NCBI RefSeq assembly: GCF_029407905.1 | Contig: NC_073634.1 | Location: 24,689,501-24,753,500, forward strand | Length of the DNA: 64,000 nucleotides | Direction of reading: 5' to 3' | Source of the DNA: Bubalus kerabau | Taxonomy: Eukaryota > Chordata > Mammalia > Artiodactyla > Bovidae | Shown here: positions 21,593 to 34,044 of the stretch, one piece after another | Position numbering within the stretch: position 1 is the stretch's first letter | Layout of the letters: each line of letters begins with the position of its first letter | Made by a program: the position numbers and the translations under genes | Notes under the pieces: generated by a model | What the model saw: only the letters and a program-made list of their open reading frames with translations | The model's database searches: none | Told to the model about the DNA's origin: nothing

Positions 21593-21874
21593 CTGGAGAA
21601 GGCAATGGCACCCCACTCCAGTACTCTTGCCTAGAAAATCCCATGGACGGAGGAGCCTGGTAGGCTGCAGTTCATGGGGTTGCTAGAGTCAGACACGACT
21701 GAGCGACTTCACTTTCACTTTTCACTTTCATGCATTGGAGAAGGAAATGGCAACCCACTCCAGTGTTCTTGCCTGGAGAGTCCCAGGGACGGGGGAGCCT
21801 GGTGGGCTGCCGTCTATGGGGTCGCACAGAGTCTGACACGACTGAAGCGACTTAGCAGCAGCAGCAGCAGCAGC
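21593..21874 (+). mobile_element. BOV-A2 SINE (dimeric)
   Basis: Two monomers with a CACTTTCACTTTTCACTTTC linker and a (CAG)7-like tail. The exact 11-bp target duplication AGTACTACACA flanks it (21582-21592 and 21875-21885). Confidence 0.94.
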
Positions 21875-22009
21875 AGTACTACACAAAGGTCAGGCTCTTG
21901 GTCACTAGTTTGTAGTTAAACTATACTTTAATCATTTTCTCTCATGCTTAGCCAGAATCTGCCTGCCTGTTACCCATTTCGAGTCGGTGGTTATTAGATT
22001 CTAGTGGCA

Positions 22010-22170
22010 TATAATACAAAGAAATGCCATGGTGACTGCCCTCAAGGAATTTGCAGTATCCAAAACAGTGTGAGAAGCACAGAGGAAGGACATAAATGTT
22101 GACCAGAAGATGTAGGAATGATGCTAAAGCTAAATTTTGAAAACTACATCAGAGTTTGCCAGACAAGGGG
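22010..22170 (-). mobile_element. L2 LINE fragment (ancient, tentative)
   Basis: GTGACTGCCCTCAAGGAATT and AAGCACAGAGGAAGGACAT resemble reversed L2 3' sequence. Confidence 0.4.
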
Positions 22171-22388
22171 GGAAATGGTACACTCCAAGCTGGCCATTTA
22201 GCCCCAGGCCCTTAAAGCACCCATCCATGTAAGCATCACATAGTAGGGAGCACATGAAGGCTGAGATGGACTGTAGCAGTTGCTGCCATATCCAGACCAC
22301 CCTTCTGTTAGCCTGTCCCTCATGGATTTGTGGCTTAGAAATTCTCTTGTCTCCACACCAGCTTTCAGTTTTATCCTCAGAACCTGTT

Positions 22389-22447
22389 GTCTAATAACTC
22401 ACTGTCAATGAGTCTAATAACTCATTGTCTAATAACTCTCTAATAAC
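22389..22447 (+). repeat. Short tandem repeat, GTCTAATAACTC unit
   Basis: The 12-mer occurs at 22389, 22412 and 22427, followed by a partial fourth unit at 22439. Spacing is irregular, suggesting replication slippage. Confidence 0.85.
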
Positions 22448-22840
22448 CACCATTCACATTTTCAGTACATCACCAGCTCAGGGAAAGGAACGCTGAGGCA
22501 ACCCTAACTCAGAAAAGACTCAGTACAACCAAGCCATCCATGGGAGAGGAGACTCAGACCCAGACATGTCTGTGAAACAATATGGCAGAACATTGCAGGA
22601 GATTATATAGCCTCACCTAGCACAGCTCTGAGCCTGGTTACTAGGGTTCAAATCTTGTCTCGCTCTCCTTACTGAACAACCTTGGAAAGTTATTTCAAAC
22701 GGGAGCAATTATGAAGAGTCGAAAAGAAAACAACGTGTAAAAGTCAGTAGTGCCTGGCACCATAGTAATCCCACAAAGTATTAATTACTGTTGTTTTGAG
22801 TACATTTTAGAATGTTTTAAAGGGGAACAGTCATGAGGAT

Positions 22841-23494
22841 CTGGTCCCATCACTTCATGGCAAATAGATGGGGAAATAATGGAAACAGAGACTTTATTTT
22901 GGGGGGATCCAAAATCACTGCAGTTGATGACTGCAGCCATGAAATCAAAAGATACTTGCTCCTTGGAAGAAAAGCTATGACCAACCTAGATAGCATATTG
23001 AAAAGCAGAGACATTACTTTGCCAACAAAGGTCCATCTAGCCAAGGCTGTGGTTTTTCCAGTAGTCATGTATGGATGTGAGAGTTGGACTGTAAAGAAAG
23101 CTGAGCGATGAAGAATTGATGCTTTTGAACTGTGGTGTTGGAGAAGACTCTTGAGAGTCCCTTGGATTGCAAGGAGATCCAACCAGTCCATTCTAAAGGA
23201 GATCAGCCCTGGGTGTTCTTTGGAAGGAATGATGCTAAAGCTGAAACTCCAATACTTTGGCCACCTGATGTGAAGAACTGACTCATTTGAAAAGATCCTG
23301 ATGCTGGGAAAAATTGAAGGCGGGAGGAGAAGGGGATGACAGAATGAGATGGTTGGATGGCATTACTGACTCAATGGACATGAGTTTGAGTAAACTCCAG
23401 GAATTGGTGATGGACAGGGAAGCCTGGCGTGCTGCAGTCCAAGGGGTCACAAAGATCCGGATACAATTGAGCGACTGAACTGAACTGAACTGAG
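22841..23494 (+). mobile_element. BovB LINE, 5'-truncated
   Basis: It covers the C-terminal part of the reverse-transcriptase frame downstream of YADD and the 3' UTR, with frameshifts and stops, and ends in tandem GAACT units. Target duplication TCATGAGGAT (22831-22840) against TAATGAGGAT (23495-23504) has one mismatch. Confidence 0.92.
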
Positions 23495-23514
23495 TAATGA
23501 GGATGGGGATGGAG

Positions 23515-23840
23515 ATATGATTTAGGAAGCAAATGCAATAACAGAACATGAATTAAGGCCAGAGATGTCTAGGATGGAGAAAAGGGAAAGAAACCAGGAA
23601 GTAATTAGAAGATGGAATTGACAGATTTGGAGAGGTGAGGGAGCAGTCAGAGACATGGATGACAAGGAGGTGCCTGACCTAGACAATTGGGAAGATCCCA
23701 AAAAGGTGATAGCATTTGTCATAAGAGGAACTGGGGTTATTTGCTGGAGAGTTTTAACACTGGATCAAAGGAGTGATTCTGTTTGTATATGTTAAATTTG
23801 ATGTGCTCAAATAGAAATGTGAAATCAGTGATAACTTTTA
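23515..23840 (-). mobile_element. L2 LINE fragment (ancient)
   Basis: CCAGAGATGTCTAGGATGGA, GAATTGACAGATTTGGAGAG and TTAAATTTGATGTGCTCAAA-like text follow the reversed L2 reverse-transcriptase region in order. Confidence 0.55.
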
Positions 23841-24319
23841 CATTTATCACTAGTAAAAATTATAGTTGAAACAGAAAAAACTAGGAGACTAATTTTAAAA
23901 TTTTGGGGAGCCATAGTTCAGAAATGTTTGTTGAGCATCTGTTAGGTGTCAAACATATATGAAGTCTGGCAATCAAATAGGTCCCTAAACTCAAATTGAG
24001 GCTAAAGACAAGTTCTCAGGTAAGTACTAAGGTGCAGAGAAGCAAAGCAAGAAGAAAATATTAGATGCCACTCAGGCTAATAATTTGGTTCTTTTTCAAC
24101 CTATATATATTTTTACTTAATTTAAATAAATATTTTAATTTTTTTTAAGTAGTAAATGAGTATTTTTAAAAGCAGTATTTTTACTCAGCATTTGCTCACA
24201 GGGCAAGTGGAGCCCTGCATGGGAAGTAGGTGGAGATGGAAGTCCTCAGGTGTCAGCTTTCAGCTGCTTCTCTGTTATTCTGAGCAGTTCACCTCTGCTC
24301 TCAGATTTGCATACCTCCT

Positions 24320-24515
24320 AGTACAGTGTTTCTCAATGGAGGTTTCATGAGCATTTTGGATAGGACAGTTCTTCCTTGTGTGGGACCGTCCCTGCCCTGC
24401 ACCAATACTGCCCCCAGCCATACTGACATCAACAGTAACATTTCCAAATGCCTAGGGCTGGGCTGGAGGGTGTGGATAGTGACTGAATTGAGAATGTTTG
24501 TTTATCATGTCCCTT
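24320..24515 (+). mobile_element. MER5A-like hAT-Charlie MITE
   Basis: AGTGTTTCTCAATGGAGG, GCATTTTGGATAGGACAGTT, TGTGTGGGACCGTCCCTGCC and ACATTTCCAAATGCC correspond to the MER5A layout. It is non-coding and old. Confidence 0.6.
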
Positions 24516-24744
24516 AGGAGAACTATCACCTACACCAAACTATTTACCATGGAATTCCTTTCTATATCATAGTGTGTTCCCTGAGAAAAGTCCTAATATG
24601 TACCGTCTCTCTTACTACGTTTCCAGTATTTAGCACCCAAGTGATGTTTCTCAGCTCTCTGTAGATCCACAACCAAAATTCTACTTCCCCTTTATTATGT
24701 AGTTCCTGGGTTCACGTAAGAGGGCACTGAATCTAGTTTTTGCT

Positions 24745-25070
24745 GGTTATGAACATCTTCACAGAGGAAGGAACCTCTAAGCTGAGACTTAAAAGATGAG
24801 TAGAGAATTAGTCAGGCAAGAAAGTATACTCCATACTGAGAGTAGAAAGATTACACTCAAAGAAATGAAAGTAGTTCTGTCTGGGGTGACTAACAAATAG
24901 AGTGGTAAACAGGGATCGTCCATTAAGAGGCATGCAAATTGTGATAAATAATTTGGATTTTTATTGAGAACCCAAGGGGGCTAGTGATGGGTCATCAGCT
25001 CACGAGTGGCATAATCTTATTTATGTCTTAGAAATATGCCAGTGTCTGCAGGTGGCGAGTGAATTGGAGG
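24745..25070 (-). mobile_element. L2 LINE fragment (ancient)
   Basis: CTAAGCTGAGACTTAAAAGA with GATGAGTAGAGAATTAGTCA, GGATTTTTATTGAGAACCCA and GTGGCATAATCTTATTTATG preserve the order of reversed L2. Confidence 0.55.
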
Positions 25071-26906
25071 TGGGGGGTAGAACTGCAGATGAGCTGGGAG
25101 AACATGGAGCGGTGTTTGCTCTGAGGTCTTCGTTGGCCTCACTGAGCCTTCCGCAGAGCTGCTCTGCAGTCTCAGTCTTGTCCCTTGCACTTCTGCTCCC
25201 AGGCCTCTTTATTCTTCACAGGTGTTTCCACACCTAAGTCTCTTGCCCTTCTAATTCAATTTTACTATCTGTGGAACTAGGACAATTAGTATTAACAAAG
25301 CAAAGAAGGAGGGAGTTTTAAAAAAGAGAATGATCAAGTGTGTTAAATGCCAAAAAAGAGACAGGAGACAGAAGAGTGTCATTAGATTTATCATCATGGA
25401 GGTTAGTGCTGACCTAAGTATTGACATTCATGGCTCCTCTTCTGCCAGAGTGTCCCCTCTTAGTTATATTCTCCTAGATCCCCTTCAGCCTTTCTCATAC
25501 ATCATGATCTTCATACATTTCATCTGGACACCTATTGTATATTCATATCTTTCTAAATTTTGGTGCTAAGCATTGAGCTAGCTCAGTATTCCACATGGAG
25601 TCTGGTCAGTGTTGACTACTGGAAGACTATAAGTACCTATTATCTTGACATTATCATGGCCTAAACTTTGATTCAGTTTCTTATAGTTCCAACAAACTTA
25701 GGGCCATTGTGCTGCCCAACTCCAGGGGATCAGATTATAATTTGCAATTATATAATTCTCAACTCCAACTGGCCCCTAGGTCCTGATCATGAAACGTCTC
25801 CAAAAAACATTTGCTCACCTCTGAATCAGATCGTCAGAGGTGTTCTTGAATGCCCATTGCCATGAAGTACCAGGGACAAGAAACCTAATCTCATAAATCC
25901 TACTGTAAAGTCCCTGCCAAAAGTTCATCAGATCAGATAGCATCTTCTCATCACCAAACAGATGTAACACACCAACAAAACCGGGCACAGAATACCACTA
26001 CTCAATTGCTACCAGCAGAGATCTGGCAAAGAAAAACAAGACAAGAACTTTGTTTAGATAGAGAAGTACTTCCTATCTTCTTGAGAAGTCAGGATTTCAA
26101 GGGGGTGCTCTTGGGCCTGCTCTGTAGGTAAATGATATCTTTTTAGACCCAACTAATCCTTGATGGGTGTAGGCTATGGAAAAAATAGACAAAATATTAA
26201 AGGATTGTAAGGAAGTGCAGGCTGATTGCAGGCTGGGTGAGAGATAGAGATGCTAAGATTATCTTATGGATAAAACTCCTAATTATATTCATCTTTTGTC
26301 CCCTGGTAGATGAGCACACAGTGTTTCCCTGGTTCCCTTTCATGTAACATCTAGCCCTCAGTTAAAGGCTATTGCCTTGTCCTCTAGTTCCCAAGTACAG
26401 AGTAAGACAACTGTTGGGCCAGATGGAGTTGAACCGGAACAAATTCAATTACATACAGTGTTTTTCCAGGGTAGGTGACTGCCCAGAGTGCCATCCTGCT
26501 GGCCTCTTCATTAGAAACTTGAGTCTAGTTGCTATTATTCCCTTAGGAGGACTCCAAACCTTACTCTCAACAAAGCCTGTAGCAAAGCAATCTGCTTATA
26601 TATCTAAAAAGTTCATCACCTTGGAGGAAAAAAGTCCACTAATTTGGTTTAAACCTGGACTGGATTTTTTTTTTTTTATCAAAACAAACAAAAAACAGCC
26701 AAAACAAAAACAAAGCAAGTCAGAAATAAAAGCCCAGTTAAATAATTCAAATAAAATGCTAGGAGTTTTTTTATTATTCCTTACTCTCTGCTCATTGCTC
26801 AAGGCAGCTGTGAAGGTAACTCATTTCTCAAACTGACCCAGATCTCTGCCTCAGGAAACAGAACCTGCTGGGCCTGAGCTCATGGTAAAGCCCAACTGGA
26901 TCAAGA
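25071..26906. other. No gene recognised
   Basis: Intergenic DNA with a 154-codon open frame (26372-26836) that has no domain, crosses T- and A-rich runs near 26.67 kb and has a shadow on the other strand. I do not call it a gene. No named repeat was recognised apart from A/T runs. Confidence 0.45.
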
Positions 26907-26918
26907 CCACGTCTCAGC

Positions 26919-27195
26919 TGCTGCTGCTGCTGCTAAGTCGCTTTAGTTGTGTCCGACTCTGTGCGACCCCATAGACGGCAGCCCACCAGGCTCCCCCATC
27001 CCTGGGATTCTCCAGGCAAGAACACTGGAGTGGGTTGCCATTTCCTTCTCCAATGCATGAAAGTGAAAAGTGAAAGTGAAGTCGCTCAATCGTATCTGAC
27101 TCTTAGCGACCCCATGGACTGCAGCCCACCAGGCTCCTCTGTCCATGGGATTTTCCAGGCAAGAGTACTGGAGAGGGGTGCCATTGCCTTCTCTG
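26919..27195 (-). mobile_element. BOV-A2 SINE (dimeric)
   Basis: It starts with (CTG)n and has a linker GAAAGTGAAAAGTGAAAGTG. The target duplication CCACGTCTCAGC (26907-26918) against CCACTTCTCAGC (27196-27207) has one mismatch. Confidence 0.93.
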
Positions 27196-27207
27196 CCACT
27201 TCTCAGC

Positions 27208-28734
27208 ATTAGAGCCAAAACTTCAGCTTGGAATCTGATCATCTGGACTTAAAGATACTTTAAAAATCTTTTTATGTTTAAATTAAGACTCATCTGGTAA
27301 TACCAACTTTCCCAGCTGAGCATCTGATACCATCAGAAATAGTTTAAACATGTGTTGGTGAAATAATTGTTCTCATCATAAAAGGAACAAAAGGAAGGAA
27401 ACTCATGAAACGTTCCTAGCTGCTTTGTATTTTATTTACAAAGGGCTAAGCTCTTCTATAAAATTTATGAATGGTCATTTTTAAGTGTAAGTGTGGAACT
27501 GTACAGGCATTCTATCTTTGCCTCAACACCAGCATCAACTGGGCATCAGTATCTGAAAATGTTGTAGGAACTTTTAATACCTAAAAGTATAACTCTCTTA
27601 CATTGCTGATGTCAATATTTAGGGCTAACCTGTCACCTAAAGAGAGCCCTCTTTGATCCTTCCAAATAAATCCAAAATACCATGTCCACAAATCTGAGAG
27701 CGGTCTGTTTTTAGCTATGGGATGCAAGCCTCTTAATTAGTCTCCCTGGCCCCATTCTCTTCTGACAATACCACACCTGGCTAAGAAGCAGGCTTCTTAA
27801 AATGCCAACAGTGAAAATATGGAAGTCCTGGGAGGAAGCTAAATTTGGAATGAATATGAACTCACTTTTAGGCATATTAAATTTGAGAAGATAAAAAGGG
27901 CATTAAGGAGAAACCATTGCAAAGATGGTGACAGATTTAGAAAGTACAAGAGGAAATGAGATCATCACGTGTAAATTTGAGTCATACAAATAAAGAGTAG
28001 AATCACGAGATCTCTAAGTTCTTTTCTCAGTCTGAGAGTGTAGAACAATGGTGAGCATTTTTTTTTTTTTTTTGAATGAAGGCCACTTAAAGGGAGCTGA
28101 AAATGTTTCTGGATTTCTTTTTTTTTTTTTTTTAAACATTTAAAGTGAAATGAATGTTACTGCATATCAAGAATTTATACTGTGGGATGATTTATTAAGA
28201 TTTGAGTATGTATTCATTCTTCCTCAGGCAGTGTTTTCCAGCCTTTCTTTGTTTGATATATTTGTGACATGAAATTTAGAGACAGGATAGTTGGAGACAT
28301 GTTAGTGGGGCAGTAAGAAGACAAGGGGAATAATTCAGCCAGCAAGGAGCTGAATCAACCTTTCAGATGTTGAAAGAAAGAGAGAAGGGAGAAAATAACC
28401 AAAAGCTCAGTTAACTGGTTCCTAGAGAAAGTTTGGGGGTTTGTGTTTAAGGCCTAAAGAGAATAGAATGGACCTCAAGTGTGAGTCTGTATAGGTGCTC
28501 TTTGAGAGCTTCAAGTAATGATTAGAATACCTTTCTAAGATTATGGTGTATCTTTATATGTGATCCTAAGAAGAGTTTGAGGTAGGTGGGATCCCAGAAT
28601 AAATTAAGGTTACGAGAAGAATACCAATGAGAAATTTGCAATAGTTTTGAATTTTGCTAAAATATTATCTGGTCCTATGTAAGAAGTCATGACACAGAAG
28701 CAGCTTTCAAAGCTGTTAAAACTGAATTTGCATT
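27208..28734. other. No gene recognised
   Basis: Intergenic DNA with T15-T16 runs near 28.06 and 28.12 kb. Weak reversed-L2 character near 27.84-28.0 kb (GGCATATTAAATTTGAGAAG) is not strong enough to call. Confidence 0.4.
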
Positions 28735-29140
28735 GCTTTTTAGCATTTATAAATGTTTTCATATTTATATCTCATTTTATCTTTGGAATCACTCCTTCAT
28801 TTATTATCATCCCCAGTTTAGAAATGAGGAAATTGAAGCTTGCTGCTGCTAAGTCGCTTCAGTCGTGTCCGACTCTGTGCGACCCCATAGATGGAAGCCC
28901 ACCAGGCTCCCCTGTCTCTGGGATTCTCTAGGCAAGAACACTGGAGTGGGCCGCCATTTCCCTCTCCAATGCATGAAAGGGAAAAGTGAAAGTGAAGTCA
29001 CTCAGTGGTGTCCGACTCTTAGCGACCCCATGGACTGCAGCCTACCAGGCTCCTCCGTCCATGGGATTTTCCAGGCAAGAGTACTGGAGTGGGGTGCCAT
29101 TGCCTTCTCCAAATTGAAGCTTAGCGGGGTGAAAACCAGA
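28735..29140 (-). mobile_element. MIR SINE fragment split by BOV-A2 (tentative)
   Basis: TATATCTCATTTTATCTTTG, TCATCCCCAGTTTAGAAATG and GAGGAAATTGAAGCTT look like reversed MIR. The SINE landed in the GAGGAAATTGAAGCTT block. Confidence 0.5.
28842..29110 (-). mobile_element. BOV-A2 SINE (dimeric)
   Basis: Low-divergence dimer starting GCTGCTGCTAAGTCGCTTCA. The exact 12-bp target duplication AAATTGAAGCTT flanks it (28830-28841 and 29111-29122). Confidence 0.95.
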
Positions 29141-29454
29141 AACAGATCAGGGTTTATAATTAATTTCAGTCAGGGGAATATTTACTGAGCTTTGATGACT
29201 GAACTTCAGGTTATATTAGGTGTTGGTTGTATTATGAGTAAGATGTGCACCCAGTCCTTGACCACTCAGCCCGTTCTTTCTCCAGTTCTCTCCCAGAGCT
29301 TTGCTGTCCCCTCTGAGCTCGGGCTGGGCTGGTTCATGGTGCAGTCCACAACTGAGCATCACCTACACAAAGTGCTTACAGGTTGCAGTTTACAGGAAGA
29401 ATTGACTCCAGGGTACCTGGCAGTTCATGCCTATGCTGCAGTCGTCAGAGTTGC

Positions 29455-30160
29455 AAAGGTAAAGAAGAAATGGGAAATCTTGTACACCGTGGGGAGGAGA
29501 ATAAATTGGTACAACCACGTTGGAAGGACATGTTTCATTATCAAAGCAAAAGATGCCTTTACAGTCTTAATATGTAACAATTCCACTTCCCCATGTATAC
29601 AAGAAACTCTCCCTCAAATGCGTAAGGAGACATGTAAATGAATGTTCACTGAAGCGTTGTCTATAATAGGAAAATAATTGGAAACAACCTAAATATTCAT
29701 CAACCTGAGAATGGATAAGTGAATTTGTGTATGATCACACAGTAGAATATAATATTATAGTTAAAGTAAATGAGCTAAAACTGGAATTAGAATATGCATA
29801 AATCTCAACTAATGGAATACTGAGTGAAAAAAAGTGACAGAAGATAAAGTATGCTACCATTGACATGAATGTTAAATGCATCAAACGATACTGCATATTT
29901 CCATTTGTAATAGCATTTTAAAATATTCGTGGTAATGATAAACTCTGAATTCAGGATAGTTGTTACCTCTGCTGAGAAAGCAGGATAATGATAGAGTATG
30001 CAGAAGCCATTAGCCAAATCTGTGTTTCTTTTAAAAGAAAAAAAGCAAAAAACGTGGATCAAAAGTAAATATGTGACAAAGCTGGGTGGGAAAGACGAAA
30101 GAGTTTGTTATATTATTTTTCTATACTCTGTATGTTTGGAATATTCCGTTTAAAAGTATC
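29455..30160 (+). mobile_element. L1 LINE ORF2 end and 3' UTR (old)
   Basis: AAATTGGTACAACCACGTTG, CAATTCCACTTCCCCATGTA, CCTAAATATTCATCAACCTG and TATAGTTAAAGTAAATGAGC are decayed but ordered L1 3' landmarks. The 149-codon frame at 29192-29641 that runs into it is not a gene. Confidence 0.7.
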
Positions 30161-30606
30161 TCTGGGCCATGGGCCCTGGAGTTCTGGGATTCTCTTGTGT
30201 TTTTTACTCTTGTGCAGATTTGTTTCTTTTTCTTTTCTCATGCTGGAATTCCATCCATTCTTTGATATCTAGCTCAAGTCTCACTACCTTATTGAGAATT
30301 TCTGTGACCAACCTATCAATTCAAACTGCTTCCCCTTTTCGAAACCATGATAGATTTGTCAGGTCAGTTTATTTTTTTCCCTCAGTTCTTGTCTCATTGC
30401 AACAAAAATTTGGAACAACAAACTAAAGGGTTTAACGTAACAGAAAAGTTACAGCTCAGTTCAGCGCAAGCAGACAGATCTTTCATTAGACAGATACTCC
30501 CAAGGCATGGTAGCAGGCTGACCCCAAAGGAGTCATCCTATTCCCTCTTGGCTTCCCTCTTCTTTATACTTCCTGTCTCCTCCTCTTGGTTATGCCCTGT
30601 GCTAAA

Positions 30607-30761
30607 TAAAAAATCCACCTGTAATGTGGGAGGCCTGGGTTCGATCCCTGGGTTGGGAAGATACCCTGGAGAAGGGAAAGGCACAGTATTCTGGCCTAGA
30701 GAGTTCCATGGGATTGCAAAGAGTCGGACATGACTGAGGGACTTTCACTTGCACTTTCACT
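30607..30761 (+). mobile_element. Bov-tA SINE
   Basis: Head with intact box-B-like GGTTCGATCCCTGGGTTGG, body with a deletion, and tail TTTCACTTGCACTTTCACT. Confidence 0.9.
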
Positions 30762-32562
30762 GTGCAAAATAGGGCCTGTACCCACCACCAATCAATGAAA
30801 GGAAAAGTAAATAGGCATACAGTCAAGGCCGATTGACAATTGCAAGCTATATAATAGCAGGCTCTGTTGTATATGTCTTCCCATAATTCAGTCTGTTATA
30901 ATCAGATGTATATATGTGCAGAATATTTATAACCCTTAATGGGCTCCTGGCTGCTTAAAATTACTTGAAGAAGCCCCTGTGATTGGTTTGTATCCACTGT
31001 GTGCATGTGCAGGAGTTGGAAGAGTCTCTGTGGTTATTTTTGTAGCATATCTGTGAGCTCTCCTGGGTGTGTCTGGGATGGGGTTTAGAGATGCGCTTGC
31101 ATGCCTTTCAGCCAGGCCACCCCTCATTGCTCATGCCTAGCTTCCTTCCTAATAGATCTATAAAGTTCTCTTGTACACTATGTATTTATGACCAAATTCT
31201 TTCATATTGTTGTTTAAATATATATTGCCTTGCATTAATGTTTGACTTTACTGTACATGAACCTTCTTTTTCCAATTATATTGTAAGAGAATTAAGAGCA
31301 GGGACAATGTCTTTAATGTGTTTTATTCTTCCCCAGTGCCCAGTGGAGCCTAACCAGATACTTATTAAAGAAAGTGGTTTATGAACCAATAATTATAACC
31401 CTTCCTACAAAACCTGTACATAGAAAGTTGAAAATACTAGTTTGAGCTACATTTGCTTTTATTTTCCAAGAGAGAGAATACTAATGAGCTGTGAAAAGAC
31501 GAAAAATCAGGCAGCAGAAGGGAAAAGAAAAAATAACGGGTTTGTATATTACACATTCTGAATAATCGGCTCTTGAATTATTAAGTGTGGGTTATCTCTT
31601 ATAGGGAAAGTCAGATTTTAAAAATTCATTTTATGACTATTGAACTGCTTCACAGTTATTTCTAGTTTTCAGACAATCATAGGCCAAACTTACAAATTAT
31701 TTTGGAAAAACATTTCCTCTCTTGATATGCTGCATAATCACACACAAATACACCTTGCTTTTTGTAGTGTTTATTAGACAAGACCTGGGAATGGTGGTCC
31801 AGTGAAACTAAAAAACAAAAAACATTGCACCTGTGAAATCAGAAAAGGATTTTGGAGGAAAAGAAGTTACTTTGAGTTCAATTTACCTGTAGTCCGTCTA
31901 GTAAAAAGTGCTTGGTTTTTTTTGAGGCAATCACCTCCCCCGACACCTCAGAGTAAAAGGTTAGTTTCTACTAGTCCAGAATGAAAGCTGAGGAGCACAG
32001 GAAATGGTGAGAGGCCTGGACTACACTGTCTCTTCTCAGAACGAAAAGTCAGTTATCACAGAATGAAATAAATGTAGGAATCAGTGTGGTTACTTTTAGC
32101 AAAAGTAGTAGCTGGTATGGTCTATTTCAAAACTACCTCCATTTTATCCCTGGTGTATTTTATTAAACCAGGCCACTGTCTCAGGATTCTTTGGCCTAAG
32201 TGCTACAATATCCAAAATACAGTTTCTTAAATTAGACCTTACCTACATCTGTATTTATGACTTCATTCTTAACTCTAAAGTGTACCTCAGGGAGGTAACA
32301 TCTTTTAAATTATTATCCTTCTTTATCTCTATGTCATTTATGCCTTGACAAAGAAAACTAGAGACACAAAAATATCTTGCAATTTGGTAAAAGATCACTT
32401 ATTCCCTCATGTTGACCTCATTTCTGGGTATTAAGGTTGAAGTAAAGTCTTAAAGCAGTGGCCAGAGTATTTTTATATTAATAATGAACCTTATCATTGG
32501 TATCTGCAATTTTTCCTTTCCTTAAATAAAGAAAAGCAAGAAATATGCTGTTATAGAGAGAA
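30762..32562. other. No gene recognised
   Basis: Intergenic AT-rich DNA. The frames of up to 105 codons show no domain. Confidence 0.4.
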
Positions 32563-32574
32563 TATATCCAATGA

Positions 32575-33142
32575 TGCTTACTCCTTGGAAGGAAAGTTAT
32601 GACCAACCTAGATAGCATATTCAAAAGCAGAGACATTACTTTGGTCCATCTTTGTCAAGACTATGGTTTTTCCTGTGGTCCATCTTTGTCAAGACTATGG
32701 TTTTTCCTGTGGTCATGTATGGATGCAAGAGTTGGACTGTGAAGAAGGCTGAGCACCGAAGAATTGATGCTTCTGAACTGTGGTGTTGGAGAAGACTCTT
32801 GAGAGTCCCTTGGACTGCAAGGAGATCCAACCAGTCCATCCTAAAGGAGATCAGCCCTGGGATTTCTTTGGAAAGAATGCTGCTAAAGCTGAAACTCCAG
32901 TACTTTGGCCACCTCATGCGAAGAGTTGACTCATTGGTAAAGACTTTGATGCTGGGAGGGATTGGGGGCAGGAGGAAAAGGGGACGACAGAGGATGAGAT
33001 GGCAGGATGGCATCACTGACTCGATGGACGTGAGTCTGAGTGAACTGCGGGAGTTGGTGATGGACAGGGAGGCCTGGCGTGCTGCGATTCATGGGGTTGC
33101 AAAGAGTCGGACACGACTGAGCGACCGAACTGAACTGAACTA
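32575..33142 (+). mobile_element. BovB LINE, 5'-truncated, with internal 34-bp tandem duplication
   Basis: A 163-codon frame (32652-33143) is open through the C-terminal part of the BovB ORF, with the conserved CWRRLLRVPWTARRSNQSIL block. The 34 bases at 32642-32675 are repeated exactly at 32676-32709. The target duplication ATATCCAATGA (32564-32574 and 33143-33153) is exact. No YADD region is present, so it cannot be active. Confidence 0.94.
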
Positions 33143-33153
33143 ATATCCAATGA

Positions 33154-33644
33154 ATATGTTGGGTTCTCAAAGTTTCCTAAAAGTTTATAACATGAAATTA
33201 CTTTCCCCTGGAAATAAAGTAATTAATAATTGTTACATTCTAACTCAAGGCCACAAAATCCAAATAATATTAGTAGGTGTGGCAGTTGATTAAGAAATCA
33301 TGTCTTATTTTCCTGTCTATGGGCTTGCCATGGAAAAACAAATATTTTTCCCTTCTCTTGTCTAGAGGAAAGGATAAAACGTGGTGATTTTCTAAAGTTT
33401 TATGGAGACAGAGACTCAATTATCTGGAAGGAGAAGGGTTCTAAGAAAATGGGAATGACTTGACTTCAGGAGAATTTGGATCTCTTGATTCCAGAAGGAG
33501 GCAAGAACTAGACAAGAGGCAGTTTCCATAAATGGTGAAGACCCACGTTCATGCCCAGATAACAGTTCAGAATGGTATAGACCTCTCATGGGGATGCCAG
33601 CATGGATATGACGTCTCAGAAGTAGTAAAAGTATTCATTTATAA
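33154..33644. other. No gene recognised
   Basis: Intergenic sequence between BovB and a Bov-tA; nothing else identified. Confidence 0.4.
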
Positions 33645-33861
33645 TGTGTGGGCATACATAGTCGTGTCCAGCTTTTTGCCACCCCCATGAACTGTAGCCT
33701 ACCAGCTCCTCTGTCTGTGGAATTTTCCAGGCAAGAATACTGGAATGGGTTGCCATTTCCTACTCCAGAGAATCTTCCTGACCCAGGGAATGAACCTGCA
33801 TCTCTGGCGTCTCCTGCATTGGCAGACAGATTCTTTACTACTAGTGCCATTTGGGAAGCCC
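33645..33861 (-). mobile_element. Bov-tA SINE, diverged
   Basis: Reverse element from AGTCGTGTCCAGCTTTTTGC to GTGCCATTTGGGAAGCCC. Confidence 0.88.
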
Positions 33862-34044
33862 TAATTTATAATAAGCTAAAGTAAATCAAGGGTACAAGTT
33901 GTAAACTCTAGGGTTACTATTAAGAGAACAGTAAAAGTATGTGTAAACAATATCTTGTATAAATAGTAAAAGAGAGAAAAGTAATAATAAAGAAAACTCA
34001 AGCAAAAGGAAGGCAAGAAAGACAATAAGGGGAGGTTGGGGCTG

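Noticed and set aside
26372..26836. 154-codon open frame
   Set aside because: No domain or start context; it includes A- and T-rich runs and the opposite strand is also open. Chance is sufficient.
29192..29641. 149-codon open frame
   Set aside because: The second half is L1 3' sequence and there is no recognisable protein family.
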